Part shown: positions 17,595 to 26,257 of the stretch, piece after piece
Layout: every line of letters starts with the position of its first letter
Numbering within the stretch: position 1 is the stretch's first letter
From: Pseudosporangium ferrugineum
GTDB lineage: Bacteria; Actinomycetota; Actinomycetes; Mycobacteriales; Micromonosporaceae
Reading direction: 5' to 3'
Assembly (NCBI RefSeq): GCF_003002065.1
Contig: NZ_PVZG01000001.1
Coordinates: 496,001-560,000 of the forward strand
DNA length: 64,000 nucleotides
The notes under the pieces: model-generated
What the model was told of the DNA's origin: nothing
Databases searched by the model: none
The model's input: only the letters and a program-made list of their open reading frames with translations
Translations under genes and position numbers: made by a program

Positions 17595-20474
17595 TCAGCT
17601 GCTGAAGATCTGGAACTCCGCCGCTACCGCTGAGTTGGCGGCGGGGGCGTTGGTGGTGCAGTCGGTTGCGGCTCGGGGGTCGTTGTCCTGTTCGCCGGCG
17701 TAGAGGGGGTTGCCTGTGCATTGGTTGGTGAGGATGCGGAGGCGGACGTGGGTGGCGAGGGTGGGGCGTACCGGGAAGGACTTGAGGATCAGGTTGGGGA
17801 CCTTGGGGCGGAACTGGCCGGTGTCGAAGGCGTTGGCCGGGCTGGTGTAGGCGACCTTGAAGCCCGCGTCGGTGGCGCAGTCGGCTCCGGTGGCCGCGTT
17901 GCAGGTGAGGATCTCGAATTGGCGGACCGTGCTGTACATGACCGAGGTTGCCGCGCCGGCGCCCGGGAAGGCGCTGAGCTGGACGCGGGAGACGAGCTTC
18001 GCCGCGGTGGACGGGAGGTCCACCGTGACCTGGCGGCCCGCTACGCCGCCGGTGGAGGTGGCCGTCCAGACCGTTCCCTCCGCCTCGTCGGTGAGGCGGG
18101 CCGGGTTGGTGCCGTCGCCGGTGATGGTGGCTCCGGAGGCCGGCGAGGCCAGGTTCGCGGGCATGACCACGCCGATCTGGCCGGTCACCCCGGGGTACAG
18201 GGTCTGGGTGAAGCGCTTGTGGCCGAAGCCCGCGCCGATGGCCAGGAACCGGTACGTGCCCGGGGCCAGCGTCACCGTCTCCGGCAGCGCCGTCGACGGG
18301 TCGGTGTCGGCGATCGGCACCGCGCCGAAGTCGTAGTCGCCGACGTAGAGGCGTACGGGCTTGCCGGCCGCCTCGCCCAGGGCCTTGAACGTGACCTCCG
18401 AGTTCTCCACGTACGGCGACGCGAAGCTGGGCACCGGGTCGGCGTCCGACGGGCCGCTGGTGGCGCCGGCGCCCATGCCGCGGGCGGCGAACGTATTCCA
18501 GAGCAGGTCGGCGTTCGCGCCGTCGAAGCGCAGGGCGTCCGCCGTGATCATGTTGTCGCGCATGTCGAGCATGCTGATCGAGCCGGTGGCCGCGAGCAGG
18601 TACGAGTCGAACACCAGCTGGATCCAGCGCCGGTTGCCCGGGCACTCGGTGGCCGGCGTGGTGCCCGCCGCGCAGCTCTCCTGCTGGGCGCGGGTGCCCG
18701 AGCCGTAGCGGGAGATCAGCGCCCGGCGTACGTCGAAGTTCGTCGCGCTCCAGATCTCGCCGTCGGAGTGCACCGCCGAGCCCCGGTCATAGCCGTAGTC
18801 GGAGTAGTTGAGCGGGCTGTTGCTCATGTCGTAGTTGCGGATGCCGGTCACGAGGTCGCCGGTGACGTAGCCGCCGGTGACGTACGGCGTGTTGCCCCGC
18901 GGGGTGTAGCCGCTCTCGAACAGGTACTCCATCGCCGTCAGGTCGGACCAGCTCTCGCCCATGGCGCCGCCCTGGGTCGAGCTGATGCCGCTGTCCGGAC
19001 CGGCGATCATGCGGTTGCTGATCGCGTGCGTGTACTCGTGGCCGATGACCGTCATGTCGAAGTCACCGTCGACGCACGGCGGGTACGCGGCCCCGGCGAA
19101 CGGCTGCCACATGTACATGTTCGTGGTCGGCTGCATGCCGTCCGGCGGGGTGGCCTGGTTGGCGTTGTTGCGGGTGGTCGCGGTGGCCGCGCCCTGCTGG
19201 GCGTTGCCCCGCTCGGCGTCGGCGCCCTTGCCGTACGGCGTCGTGTTGACCTTCTGCAGGTTCCACGTCGCCTCGGTGAAGCCCAGCTTGTACGACCAGT
19301 CGTGCATCCGGTTGTGCATGGCGAACAGGTTGGCCGTGGCCGCGTCGACGTCCGCCTGCTCGGGCGAGGTCAGCGTGTTCGGGTCGCACTTGCTGGTGTT
19401 CCACTGGTTGGTGAACGGGTATACGTACTCCCGGTCGGATCTCGGGGTGGCGGGCAGCGCCGGGGTGCCGTTGCCCCACAGCCGTACGGACTCCGCCGAG
19501 TTGCCGGTCGTGGTGAACGTCGGGGCGCCGGTGGCGGCGTCGACGTCCCACGGCTTGCCGGTGGCCGGGTCGAGGACCTGCCGCGAGCAGCCGGTGGCGG
19601 TCGTGGCGCACCAGGTCTGGCGGGTGTCCGCGCCGTTCGCCGGCGGGGTGGCCGGGAAGACCTTCCAGTGCGGGTCGTCCTCGGCGAAGTTGACCAGGTT
19701 CTCGCGCAGCAGCACCTTGCCGTCGATCGCGTCGACATACGTGGTGTAGGCCAGCGGGTGGTCCGCGTCGGAGGACATGACCACGACCTCGTACGCGGCG
19801 CGCGGGTCGGCGCCGGGCATGGGCACGGCCACCTGCCGCACCCGCGAGTCGGCCAGCCGGTCGCGGGCGATGCCGGCGTCGGCGAGGGCGGCGGCGAGCG
19901 CGTCGGCGGCCTTGAGGCGGGCCGCGGCGGGCCGGGCGGTGCGCGGGCTCAGCGAGGAGGTGACGCGCAGGACGTCGCCGCCCTTGACCGCGACCGCCAC
20001 CAGGCCGTCATGGGCCGCGGGCAGGCCGCCGTACCGCTGGCGCAGCAGCACGACCGTGCCGGCGCCGACCCTGGTGGTGGCGACCGTCTCGAGGTCGTCG
20101 ACGGCGGCGGCGCGGAGCGCGAAGAGGCCGGTGCTGTTCCGCAGGTAGCCGCGGGCGACGGCCTCGGCGTCGCCCTTGAGCCCGGTGGCGAGCCGGCCCC
20201 GCACGGGGGTGACGGAGGCGGGCGTGCCGAGCCTGTTCCAGCGGGCCACGAGGTTGTCGTCGCGCACCAGCGAGCGCTGGGCGGAGGAGGGGGCGGCGCT
20301 GCCGCCGCGGTTGTCGACGAAGGAGTAGTCGTCGTCGAGGTGTTCGCCGGTCAGCGGCGTGGCCACGGCGGGCGACGGGTCGGCGGGGGCCGCGCTCGCG
20401 CCCAGCGGCGCGCTCGCGATGATGGTGGTAGCGGCGAGGATTCCGGCGACGGCGGACCGTCTGCGTATGCGCAC
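17595..20474 (-). CDS. Secreted M36 (fungalysin) family metalloprotease
   Basis: 959-aa exported protease. GTG 20474 lies 5 bp after AGGAGG. A signal peptide (MRIRRRSAVAGILAATTIIA, cleavage near GASAAP) precedes an FTP propeptide (about residues 60-240). The zinc motif GHEYTH has its HExxH at residues 479-483, with downstream GAMGESWSDL providing the third ligand Glu. The C-terminal 200 residues form a beta-rich domain (GPVRLYVGDYDFG-like start, then VTVDLPSTAAKLVSRVQLSA), resembling a proprotein-convertase or discoidin-like module that may bind substrate. Likely role: extracellular protein degradation alongside the M4 enzyme. It is divergent from the glycolate oxidase operon. Confidence 0.93.
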   Translation of the reverse strand: MRIRRRSAVAGILAATTIIASAPLGASAAPADPSPAVATPLTGEHLDDDYSFVDNRGGSAAPSSAQRSLVRDDNLVARWNRLGTPASVTPVRGRLATGLKGDAEAVARGYLRNSTGLFALRAAAVDDLETVATTRVGAGTVVLLRQRYGGLPAAHDGLVAVAVKGGDVLRVTSSLSPRTARPAAARLKAADALAAALADAGIARDRLADSRVRQVAVPMPGADPRAAYEVVVMSSDADHPLAYTTYVDAIDGKVLLRENLVNFAEDDPHWKVFPATPPANGADTRQTWCATTATGCSRQVLDPATGKPWDVDAATGAPTFTTTGNSAESVRLWGNGTPALPATPRSDREYVYPFTNQWNTSKCDPNTLTSPEQADVDAATANLFAMHNRMHDWSYKLGFTEATWNLQKVNTTPYGKGADAERGNAQQGAATATTRNNANQATPPDGMQPTTNMYMWQPFAGAAYPPCVDGDFDMTVIGHEYTHAISNRMIAGPDSGISSTQGGAMGESWSDLTAMEYLFESGYTPRGNTPYVTGGYVTGDLVTGIRNYDMSNSPLNYSDYGYDRGSAVHSDGEIWSATNFDVRRALISRYGSGTRAQQESCAAGTTPATECPGNRRWIQLVFDSYLLAATGSISMLDMRDNMITADALRFDGANADLLWNTFAARGMGAGATSGPSDADPVPSFASPYVENSEVTFKALGEAAGKPVRLYVGDYDFGAVPIADTDPSTALPETVTLAPGTYRFLAIGAGFGHKRFTQTLYPGVTGQIGVVMPANLASPASGATITGDGTNPARLTDEAEGTVWTATSTGGVAGRQVTVDLPSTAAKLVSRVQLSAFPGAGAATSVMYSTVRQFEILTCNAATGADCATDAGFKVAYTSPANAFDTGQFRPKVPNLILKSFPVRPTLATHVRLRILTNQCTGNPLYAGEQDNDPRAATDCTTNAPAANSAVAAEFQIFSS

Positions 20475-20555
20475 GCATGCCTCCTGGATTCGGTATGGAG
20501 GGTCTCCCCAGACGCCCGAGACATTACGGGACCATTGACGTGCGTAGATGAACTA

Positions 20556-20569
20556 ATTGTTTCAACAAT
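20556..20569. promoter_or_regulatory. Operator-like palindrome between the M36 protease and glcD
   Basis: ATTGTT-TC-AACAAT, perfect 6-bp arms, 68 bp upstream of glcD and 82 bp upstream of the divergent protease gene, in the only A/T-rich stretch of that gap. GntR (FadR/LldR/GlcC-type) or MarR-type repressors bind sites of this kind; control of glycolate genes by such a regulator would be typical (inference). No regulator gene is adjacent. Confidence 0.5.
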
Positions 20570-20636
20570 GACGTGGATCAATGGTGCTCGACGGGCGGCC
20601 ACGGCCGGGCTAGGTTGGCGTTCAGGGAGGCCGCCG

Positions 20637-22088
20637 ATGACTCCGCTCGAGGAAGTGACCGCCGCGCTGCGGGCCACGCTGGGCGCGGACCGGGTGGTCA
20701 CCGACCGCCAGGAGCTGCGGACGTACGAGTGCGACGGGCTGGCCCACCACCGCGTCGTCCCCGGCCTGGTGGTCCTGCCGCGCGACGCCCGGGAATGCGC
20801 CCTGACCGTGCGGGCCTGCGCCCGGGCCGGGGTCCCGTTCGTCGCGCGCGGGTCGGGCACCGGGCTGTCCGGCGGGGCACTCCCCCACGCCGAGGGCGTG
20901 CTCGTGGTGACGTCGAAGATGCGCGACATCGTGGAGCTCGCGCCGCGGGACGAGCGGGCCGTCGTCGAGCCCGGAGTCATCAACCTGCACGTCACGAAGG
21001 CGGCCGCGGCGCACGGCTACTACTACGCCCCGGACCCGTCGAGCCAGCAGATCTGCTCGATCGGCGGCAACGTCGCGGAGAATTCCGGCGGCGCGCACTG
21101 CCTCAAGTACGGCTTCACGGCCAACCACGTGCTCGGCGCGCAGATCGTCACCCCGGACGGCGACCTCGTCGAGCTCGGCGGCCGGGCACCCGACACCCCC
21201 GGCTACGACCTGCTCGGCGCGTTCGTCGGGTCGGAGGGGACGCTGGGCATCGCGACGCGGGTCACCGTACGCCTGACCCGGCTGCCCGAGTCCGTGCGTA
21301 CGCTGCTCGCCGCCTTCCCGACCACCGACGAGGCCGGCGCCGCCACCTCCGCGATCATCGCCGCCGGCGTGGTGCCGGCGGCGATCGAGATGATGGACGC
21401 GCTCGCGATCGAGGCCGCCGAGGCGGCCGTGGCCTGCGGTTATCCGCGGGGCGCCGGGGCGGTGCTGATCGTCGAGCTCGACGGCCCCGCCGCCGAGGTC
21501 GCCGCCCAGTTCGCGCAGGTCACGGCGATGTGCGAGGAGAACGGCGCGTTCGAGCTGCGGATCGCCGGCGACGAGGCCGAGCGGGCGCTGTTCTGGAAGG
21601 GCCGCAAGTCGGCGTTCGCCGCGGTCGGCCGGATCAGCCCCGACTACATCGTGCAGGACGGCGTGATCCCGCGGACCGCGCTGCCCGAGGTGCTGCGCCG
21701 CATCGGCGAGGTGTCCCGCGCCCACGGCGTCCGGGTGGCGAACGTCTTCCACGCCGGCGACGGCAACCTGCACCCGCTGGTGCTCTTCGACGCCGCCACC
21801 GACGGCGAGACGGACCGCGCCGAGACGGTGTCCGGCGCGATCATCGACCTCTGCATCGAGTACGGCGGCTCGATCACCGGTGAGCACGGCGTCGGCACCG
21901 ACAAGGCGAAGTACATGCCGCGGATGTTCACCGGCGACGACCTGGAGACCATGCACCTGCTGCGGTGCGCGTTCGACCCGGCCGGGCTGGCCAACCCCGG
22001 CAAGGTCTTCCCCACCCCGCGGCTGTGCGGCGAGGTGCCCCGGCGGCACGCGGCGACCGACCCGCCGGCCGCGGCGGAGATCTTCTGA
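20637..22088 (+). CDS. glcD: Glycolate oxidase subunit GlcD (FAD-linked)
   Basis: 483-aa FAD-binding oxidase that oxidises glycolate (or D-lactate) to the 2-oxo acid. The FAD-binding PCMH domain shows VARGSGTGLSGGALP and the pyrophosphate loop SIGGNVAENSGG; the C-terminal oxidase domain contains FHAGDGNLHPLVLFD and the closing GEHGVGTDK motif typical of the D-lactate/glycolate group. ATG 20637 is 6 bp after AGGGAGG. Its stop codon overlaps the next ATG (TGATG), so glcD, glcE and glcF are translated as one coupled unit. Confidence 0.93.
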   Translation: MTPLEEVTAALRATLGADRVVTDRQELRTYECDGLAHHRVVPGLVVLPRDARECALTVRACARAGVPFVARGSGTGLSGGALPHAEGVLVVTSKMRDIVELAPRDERAVVEPGVINLHVTKAAAAHGYYYAPDPSSQQICSIGGNVAENSGGAHCLKYGFTANHVLGAQIVTPDGDLVELGGRAPDTPGYDLLGAFVGSEGTLGIATRVTVRLTRLPESVRTLLAAFPTTDEAGAATSAIIAAGVVPAAIEMMDALAIEAAEAAVACGYPRGAGAVLIVELDGPAAEVAAQFAQVTAMCEENGAFELRIAGDEAERALFWKGRKSAFAAVGRISPDYIVQDGVIPRTALPEVLRRIGEVSRAHGVRVANVFHAGDGNLHPLVLFDAATDGETDRAETVSGAIIDLCIEYGGSITGEHGVGTDKAKYMPRMFTGDDLETMHLLRCAFDPAGLANPGKVFPTPRLCGEVPRRHAATDPPAAAEIF

Positions 22089-23230
22089 TGCGCCGGCGTA
22101 CGGCGGGCAGCGACGACCACGTGGCGGGCGTACCGGCCCGCTACGTCGCCGCGCCCGCCTCCACCGGGGAGGCCGCGGAGGTGCTGGGCGCCGCCGCGGC
22201 CGACGAGCTGGCCGTGGTGATCCGCGGCGGCGGCACGAAGCTGGAGTGGGGCCTGCCGCCGCGCCGGCTCGACCTCATCGTCGACACGCACCGGCTGACC
22301 GGCGTGGTCGAGCACGCGGCCGGCGACCTCATCACGGTCGTGCGCGCCGGCACTGCCCTGGCCGCGCTGGACTTCGGCCCGCAGCGACTCGCCCTCGAGT
22401 CCCCGCTGCCCGGCGCCACCGTCGGCGGCGCGCTGGCCGCCAACACCAGCGGGCCGCGGCGCCTGCTGCACGGCACGGCCCGGGACCTGGTGATCGGCAT
22501 GACGGTGGTCCGGCCCGACGGCACGGTCACCCGCTCCGGCGGCAAGGTCGTCAAGAACGTCGCCGGGTACGACCTGGGCAAGCTCTTCACCGGCGCGTAC
22601 GGCACCCTCGGGCTGATCACCGAATGCGCGTTCCGCCTGCACCCGGTCGCCCCGGCCGGCGCCGTGGTGCTGCGCGAGGCGGACGGTCCCGAGGTGGGCC
22701 CGCTGCTGGCGGCGATCCGCGCCGAGCAGGTGGTGCCGAGCGCCGTCGAGCTCGACCGCCCCGGACCCGGTCCGGCCACGATCGCGGTGCTGCTGGAGGG
22801 CACGGCCGAGGGCGTACGCGAGCGGGCGGCCCGGCTGGAGAAGGTGCTCGGCGGCACGACCGGCGACCTCCCGCCCTGGTGGGGCGCGTATCCGTGGGCG
22901 CCGGGCGGCACCGGCGTGAAGCTCACGGCGGCACTGTCCCGGGTGCCGGAGCTGCTCGCGGCGGCGCCGGAGGTCCCGGTCCGCGGTTCGGCGGGCGCCG
23001 GCGTCCTGTACGCCGCCCCCACCGGCGACGTTCCCCGCACGGTCGAGCTGCTGCGCGCCGCGGCGGTCCGGGCCGGCGGGCACGCCGTCGTGCTGACCGC
23101 ACCGCCGGAGGTCCGGGACGCCGTCGACATGTGGGGGCCGGTGCCCGGCCTCGACCTCATGCGCCGGGTGAAGGACCGGTTCGATCCGGGGCACCGCTTC
23201 GCCCCCGGCCGTTTCGTGGGAGGCATCTGA
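22088..23230 (+). CDS. glcE: Glycolate oxidase subunit GlcE (FAD-binding)
   Basis: 380-aa FAD-binding PCMH protein, shorter than GlcD as expected for the E subunit. VIRGGGTKLEWG and PGATVGGALAANTSGPRR correspond to the FAD loops, and VVKNVAGYDLGKLFTGAYGT is characteristic of GlcE. The C-terminal domain is reduced but ends in the conserved MRRVKDRFDPGHRFAPGRF-type tail. It starts within the glcD stop (TGATG) and ends within the glcF start in the same way, implying equal synthesis of the three subunits. Confidence 0.92.
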   Translation: MRRRTAGSDDHVAGVPARYVAAPASTGEAAEVLGAAAADELAVVIRGGGTKLEWGLPPRRLDLIVDTHRLTGVVEHAAGDLITVVRAGTALAALDFGPQRLALESPLPGATVGGALAANTSGPRRLLHGTARDLVIGMTVVRPDGTVTRSGGKVVKNVAGYDLGKLFTGAYGTLGLITECAFRLHPVAPAGAVVLREADGPEVGPLLAAIRAEQVVPSAVELDRPGPGPATIAVLLEGTAEGVRERAARLEKVLGGTTGDLPPWWGAYPWAPGGTGVKLTAALSRVPELLAAAPEVPVRGSAGAGVLYAAPTGDVPRTVELLRAAAVRAGGHAVVLTAPPEVRDAVDMWGPVPGLDLMRRVKDRFDPGHRFAPGRFVGGI

Positions 23231-24594
23231 TGGCCGGAGCCGGAGCGCACGAACCGCCGCGGGACGTCCTCGGGCCCGTCGCCGGCACCCCGGCCTTCGA
23301 CGACGATCGGCCGCCCAGCCGGGAACTCGCCGGCGACTGCGTGCACTGCGGCTTCTGCCTCACCACCTGCCCGACGTACGTGCTGTGGGGCGAGGAGGCG
23401 GACTCGCCCCGGGGCCGGATCCACCTGATGAAGGCGGGACTGGACGGCGAGCCGCTCACCGGCTCGGCGGTGCGCCACTACGACCGGTGCCTCGGCTGCA
23501 TGGCCTGCGTGACCGCGTGCCCGTCCGGCGTCCGCTACGACCGGCTCATCGAGGACACCCGGGCGCAGGTCGAGCGCAGGTTCGACCGTACGCCCCGGGA
23601 GCGGGCCCTGCGGGCGGCGATCTTCGCGCTGTTCCCGTACCCGAGACGGCTGAGGTTGCTGCGCGGGCCGCTCCGGGCGTACGAAAGCAGCGGTTTGCGG
23701 GGGTTGATCGCCCGCAGTGGCCTGGCGCGCCGGCTGGGACCCACGCTGGCGACGCTCGAGGCGCTGACGCCCAGGCTGCGCGCGGTGCCACGACCGCCCC
23801 GGCTGGTGCCCGCGGCCGGGACCCGGCGCGCGGTGGTCGGCGTGCTCACCGGCTGCGTGCAGAGCGCGTTCTTCCCGGACGTCAACTCGGCCACCATCCG
23901 GGTCCTCGCGGCCGAGGGCTGCGACGTGGTCGTCCCGCCGGGGCAGGGCTGCTGCGGCGCGCTGAGCGTCCACAACGGACGGTTGCCGGAGGCGCAGCGC
24001 TTCGCCCGGCGGCTCATCGACACGTTCGCCCGCGCCGGCGTCGACCACATCGTCGTCAACGCGGCCGGCTGCGGCTCGTCGATGAAGGAGTACGCCGACC
24101 TGCTGCGCGACGACCCCGCGTACGCCGGACCCGCCGCCGCCTTCGCCGCCCGGGTCCGCGACCTCTCGGAGATCCTGGTCGAGCTCGGCCCGGCGGCGGA
24201 GCGTCACCCGCTGCCCCTGACGGTGGCCTACCACGACGCCTGCCACCTCGCCCACGCCCAGGGCGTCCGCGCGCAGCCCCGCACCCTGCTCGCCGGCATC
24301 CCCGGGCTGACGGTGAAGGAGATCGCCGACCCGGAGATCTGCTGCGGATCGGCGGGGGTGTGGAACGTCCTGCACCCGGAACCGGCCGCCGAGCTGGGCG
24401 AACGCAAGGCCCGAGCGGTGCTGGGAACGGGAGCGGAGCTGCTGGTGACGGCGAATCCGGGCTGCCTGATGCAGGTGTCGGCGGCCGTCCGGCGGCTGGG
24501 CGGGGAGGTGGCGACGGCGCATACGGCCGTGGTGCTGGACGCTTCACTGCGCGGGCTGGGCGCGGCGGCCCTGACGAGCGAGCGCCGGGCGTGA
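23230..24594 (+). CDS. glcF: Glycolate oxidase iron-sulfur subunit GlcF
   Basis: 454-aa electron-transfer subunit. Two 4Fe-4S clusters are encoded by CVHCGFCLTTCP and CLGCMACVTACP near the N-terminus, followed by two cysteine-rich CCG domains (GQGCCGALSVHNG and EICCGSAGVWN, each with an upstream Cys in GCVQSAFFP or YHDACHLAHAQG). It passes electrons from the FAD subunits to the membrane quinone pool. Coupled to glcE through TGATG. The operon appears to end here: a tandem-repeat array starts 17 bp after the stop. Confidence 0.93.
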   Translation: MAGAGAHEPPRDVLGPVAGTPAFDDDRPPSRELAGDCVHCGFCLTTCPTYVLWGEEADSPRGRIHLMKAGLDGEPLTGSAVRHYDRCLGCMACVTACPSGVRYDRLIEDTRAQVERRFDRTPRERALRAAIFALFPYPRRLRLLRGPLRAYESSGLRGLIARSGLARRLGPTLATLEALTPRLRAVPRPPRLVPAAGTRRAVVGVLTGCVQSAFFPDVNSATIRVLAAEGCDVVVPPGQGCCGALSVHNGRLPEAQRFARRLIDTFARAGVDHIVVNAAGCGSSMKEYADLLRDDPAYAGPAAAFAARVRDLSEILVELGPAAERHPLPLTVAYHDACHLAHAQGVRAQPRTLLAGIPGLTVKEIADPEICCGSAGVWNVLHPEPAAELGERKARAVLGTGAELLVTANPGCLMQVSAAVRRLGGEVATAHTAVVLDASLRGLGAAALTSERRA

Positions 24595-24610
24595 GCGACC
24601 TCCGGGGCCG

Positions 24611-24719
24611 AGCGCTGACGGCAGATGCCGCGCGTCGCCGACCCGGCACCCAGCGCTGACGGCGGATGCCGCGCGTCGATGACCCGGCACCCAGCGCTGA
24701 CGGCGGATGCCGCGCGTCG
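24611..24719. repeat. 41-bp tandem repeat, three copies
   Basis: Copies start at 24611, 24652 and 24693. Each begins AGCGCTGACGGC(A/G)GATGCC and continues GCGCGTCG with a linker GACCCGGCACCC; only one or two bases differ between copies. It directly follows glcF. Potential hairpins inside each unit are weak. Confidence 0.9.
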
Positions 24720-24879
24720 GCGGGCCCCGCTCCGGGGCGTTGGTGAGTGGGGGACGGCGGCCGGGTCCTCTCCTCCCGGCCGCCGTCCGCACCCTGACCG
24801 ACGGCGGCGGGCCCTCTCCTCCCGGTCGCCTCCGGTCCCCCAGCGGGCTGCCCCGAAATCGGCGGCGCCCGGCACGTGG

Positions 24880-24901
24880 AAGTTGGGAGCGCTCCCAACT
24901 T
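24880..24901. promoter_or_regulatory. Perfect 22-bp palindrome containing a CebR-type operator
   Basis: The palindrome runs AAGTTGGGAGC | GCTCCCAACTT. Its core, TGGGAGCGCTCCCA at 24884-24897, equals the operator described for the LacI-family cellobiose repressor CebR of Streptomyces. It normally sits before cellulase or cello-oligosaccharide transport genes, but here no such gene follows: glcF ends to the left and the next genes are a monooxygenase on the opposite strand and smpB. It may be an orphan site left by a lost gene or may control something not recognised. Confidence 0.75.
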
Positions 24902-24948
24902 TCCCCCCGCGATATCGCCGCGTCAAGCCCTTCTCGTCCCTTGTGCGC

Positions 24949-25079
24949 CTACCGCTCGGGATCCCATTCCACGAGCCGGCCGAAGAGGCTCCGGTCGCCG
25001 TCGAGCTTCAGCGGGCCGGCCTGTCGTCGATCAGGCGCAGCAGCTCGGGGAGCTCCGATGCCTTGCCCACCGCCGCTGT
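24949..25079 (-). pseudogene. Possible decayed coding remnant
   Basis: On the minus strand, one frame reads GKASELPELLRLIDDRPAR and stops at 25008; a second frame then reads PLKLDGDRSLFGRLVEWDPER and stops at 24949. Both segments look like real protein ends rather than random G/C translation, and they would join by a single frame change. No start codon or upstream domain is visible. This may be the 3' end of a lost gene; the family was not identified. The CebR-type operator lies 48 bp beyond it. Confidence 0.25.
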
Positions 25080-25112
25080 CTACCGCCGCGGCGGACGCCC
25101 CGACAGCGGATC

Positions 25113-25442
25113 TCAGCCGGTCCGCACCGCCAGCTCCCCGAGCTCGGACCAGTCGTCCTGATCCACGTTCTGGCTGATGATCCGCGGCGTGGACCGCAGG
25201 TGCCGGGGCAGATCCCGCTGAGCCTGCCGGAAGTGCGCCGAGTTCACGTGCGCCGCGCCCGCCTCGGCGTCGCGGAACGCCTCGACCAGCGCATACTCGT
25301 GCGGATCGTCCAGGCTGCGGTACCAGTCGAACCACAGGCAGCCCGGCTCGGCGCGGGTGGCCTGGGTGAACGGGCCGGCGATCTCCGGCCACTGCTCGGC
25401 ATACTCCGGCCTGATGGCGAACTTCGCGGTAATGAAGATCAT
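25113..25442 (-). CDS. ABM (antibiotic biosynthesis monooxygenase) domain protein
   Basis: 109-aa dimeric alpha-beta barrel protein. ATG 25442 follows AGAGGA. The sequence MIFITAKFAIRPEY, WPEIAGPFTQATRAEPGCLW, DWYRSLDDPHEYALVEAF and an AHFRQAQRDLP helix are typical of the YgiN/ABM superfamily, whose members are cofactor-free quinol or polyketide monooxygenases or heme-degrading enzymes. The length is normal and the domain is complete. Standing alone, it is most likely a small quinol-type or detoxifying oxygenase. Confidence 0.85.
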   Translation of the reverse strand: MIFITAKFAIRPEYAEQWPEIAGPFTQATRAEPGCLWFDWYRSLDDPHEYALVEAFRDAEAGAAHVNSAHFRQAQRDLPRHLRSTPRIISQNVDQDDWSELGELAVRTG

Positions 25443-25578
25443 CGGTACGTCCTCTCGGCGGCTGTCGCGTCCATCTTCACGGCAACACCCCCACCCCGCG
25501 AGCCGAGCACCCGTCCCGGCGCGCGTCGGGGTGACGCAAGCGGGAGAACGGCCCGCGACCCGGGCGGGGCGCGGCGGA

Positions 25579-25635
25579 CCCGGGCCGGACGCGCAGGCCC
25601 GGGCCGGACGCGCAGGCCCGGGCCGGACGCGCAGG
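25579..25635. repeat. 19-bp tandem repeat, three copies
   Basis: CCCGGGCCGGACGCGCAGG is repeated perfectly at 25579, 25598 and 25617, in the 330-bp gap between the divergently oriented ABM gene and smpB. The rest of the gap is G-rich and holds no credible gene; the smpB promoter should lie in its last 100 bp. Confidence 0.9.
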
Positions 25636-25772
25636 CCTGGCGCATGGGCGCGAGCCGGGCGGGCCTTGCGGGTGGGGCGCGAGGCGAGCGGGTGGGTGGG
25701 GTGGTGGGGCACGTAGGCTGGCGGGGTCAGGTTCGGCGCCCGGCGGGTACGGGCTGAAGTCAGGAGGCGGCC

Positions 25773-26255
25773 ACGCCCAGGGAGACCGGTCGCAAGGTCA
25801 TCGCGTCCAACCGTAAGGCGCGGCACGACTATGCGGTTCTCAAGACGTACGAGGCCGGGCTCGTGCTGGCGGGCACCGAGGTCAAGTCGCTGCGCGCCGG
25901 GTACGCGTCGATCGTGGACGCCTTCGCCCAGGAGCACGAGGGCGAGATCATGCTCTACAACCTGCACATCGCCGAGTACGGGTTCGGCTCGTGGACCAAC
26001 CACGCGCCCCGTCGCACCCGCAAGCTGCTGCTGCACCGGGTGGAGATCGCCCGCATCCTCGACAAGCTGCGCGAGCCGGGCATCGCCCTCGTGCCGCTGT
26101 CGCTGTACTTCAACGACGGGTGGGCCAAGGTCGAGCTGGCACTGGCCAAGGGCAAGCGCGAGTACGACAAGCGCCAGGCGATCGCCCAGCGCGACGCCGA
26201 CCGCGAGATCGCCCGCGCCCTCGGCCGGCACCTCAAGGGCCGCACCCGCGCCTGA
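25773..26255 (+). CDS. smpB: SsrA-binding protein SmpB, apparent ACG start
   Basis: 160-aa tmRNA-binding protein for trans-translation, releasing stalled ribosomes. Conserved features are [19 protein letters not shown] at the N-terminus, [28 protein letters not shown] and the C-terminal KRYDKR-type segment ([20 protein letters not shown]) that enters the ribosome. No ATG, GTG or TTG lies between the upstream in-frame stop (25755) and this conserved N-terminus; the codon where the family has Met is ACG at 25773, 5 bp after a perfect AGGAGG. A start at GTG 25863 would delete 30 conserved residues. No tmRNA gene was recognised nearby. Confidence 0.9.
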   Translation, partial: TPRETGRKVIASNRKARHDYAVLKTYEAGLVLAGTEVKSLRAGYASIVDAFAQEHEGEIMLYNLHIAEYGFGSWTNHAPRRTRKLLLHRVEIARILDKLREPGIALVPLSLYFNDGWAKVELALAKGKREYDKRQAIAQRDADREIARALGRHLKGRTRA

Positions 26256-26257
26256 AC

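Noticed and set aside
17721..22088. 1455-codon open frame on the + strand
   Set aside because: Only the last 484 codons (glcD from 20637) are real; the rest is a shadow of the M36 protease on the other strand, kept open by GC bias.
24056..24926. Minus-strand frames beginning at the CebR-type palindrome and running through glcF
   Set aside because: They are antisense shadows of glcF with Pro/Arg-rich composition, so the operator was not assigned to them.
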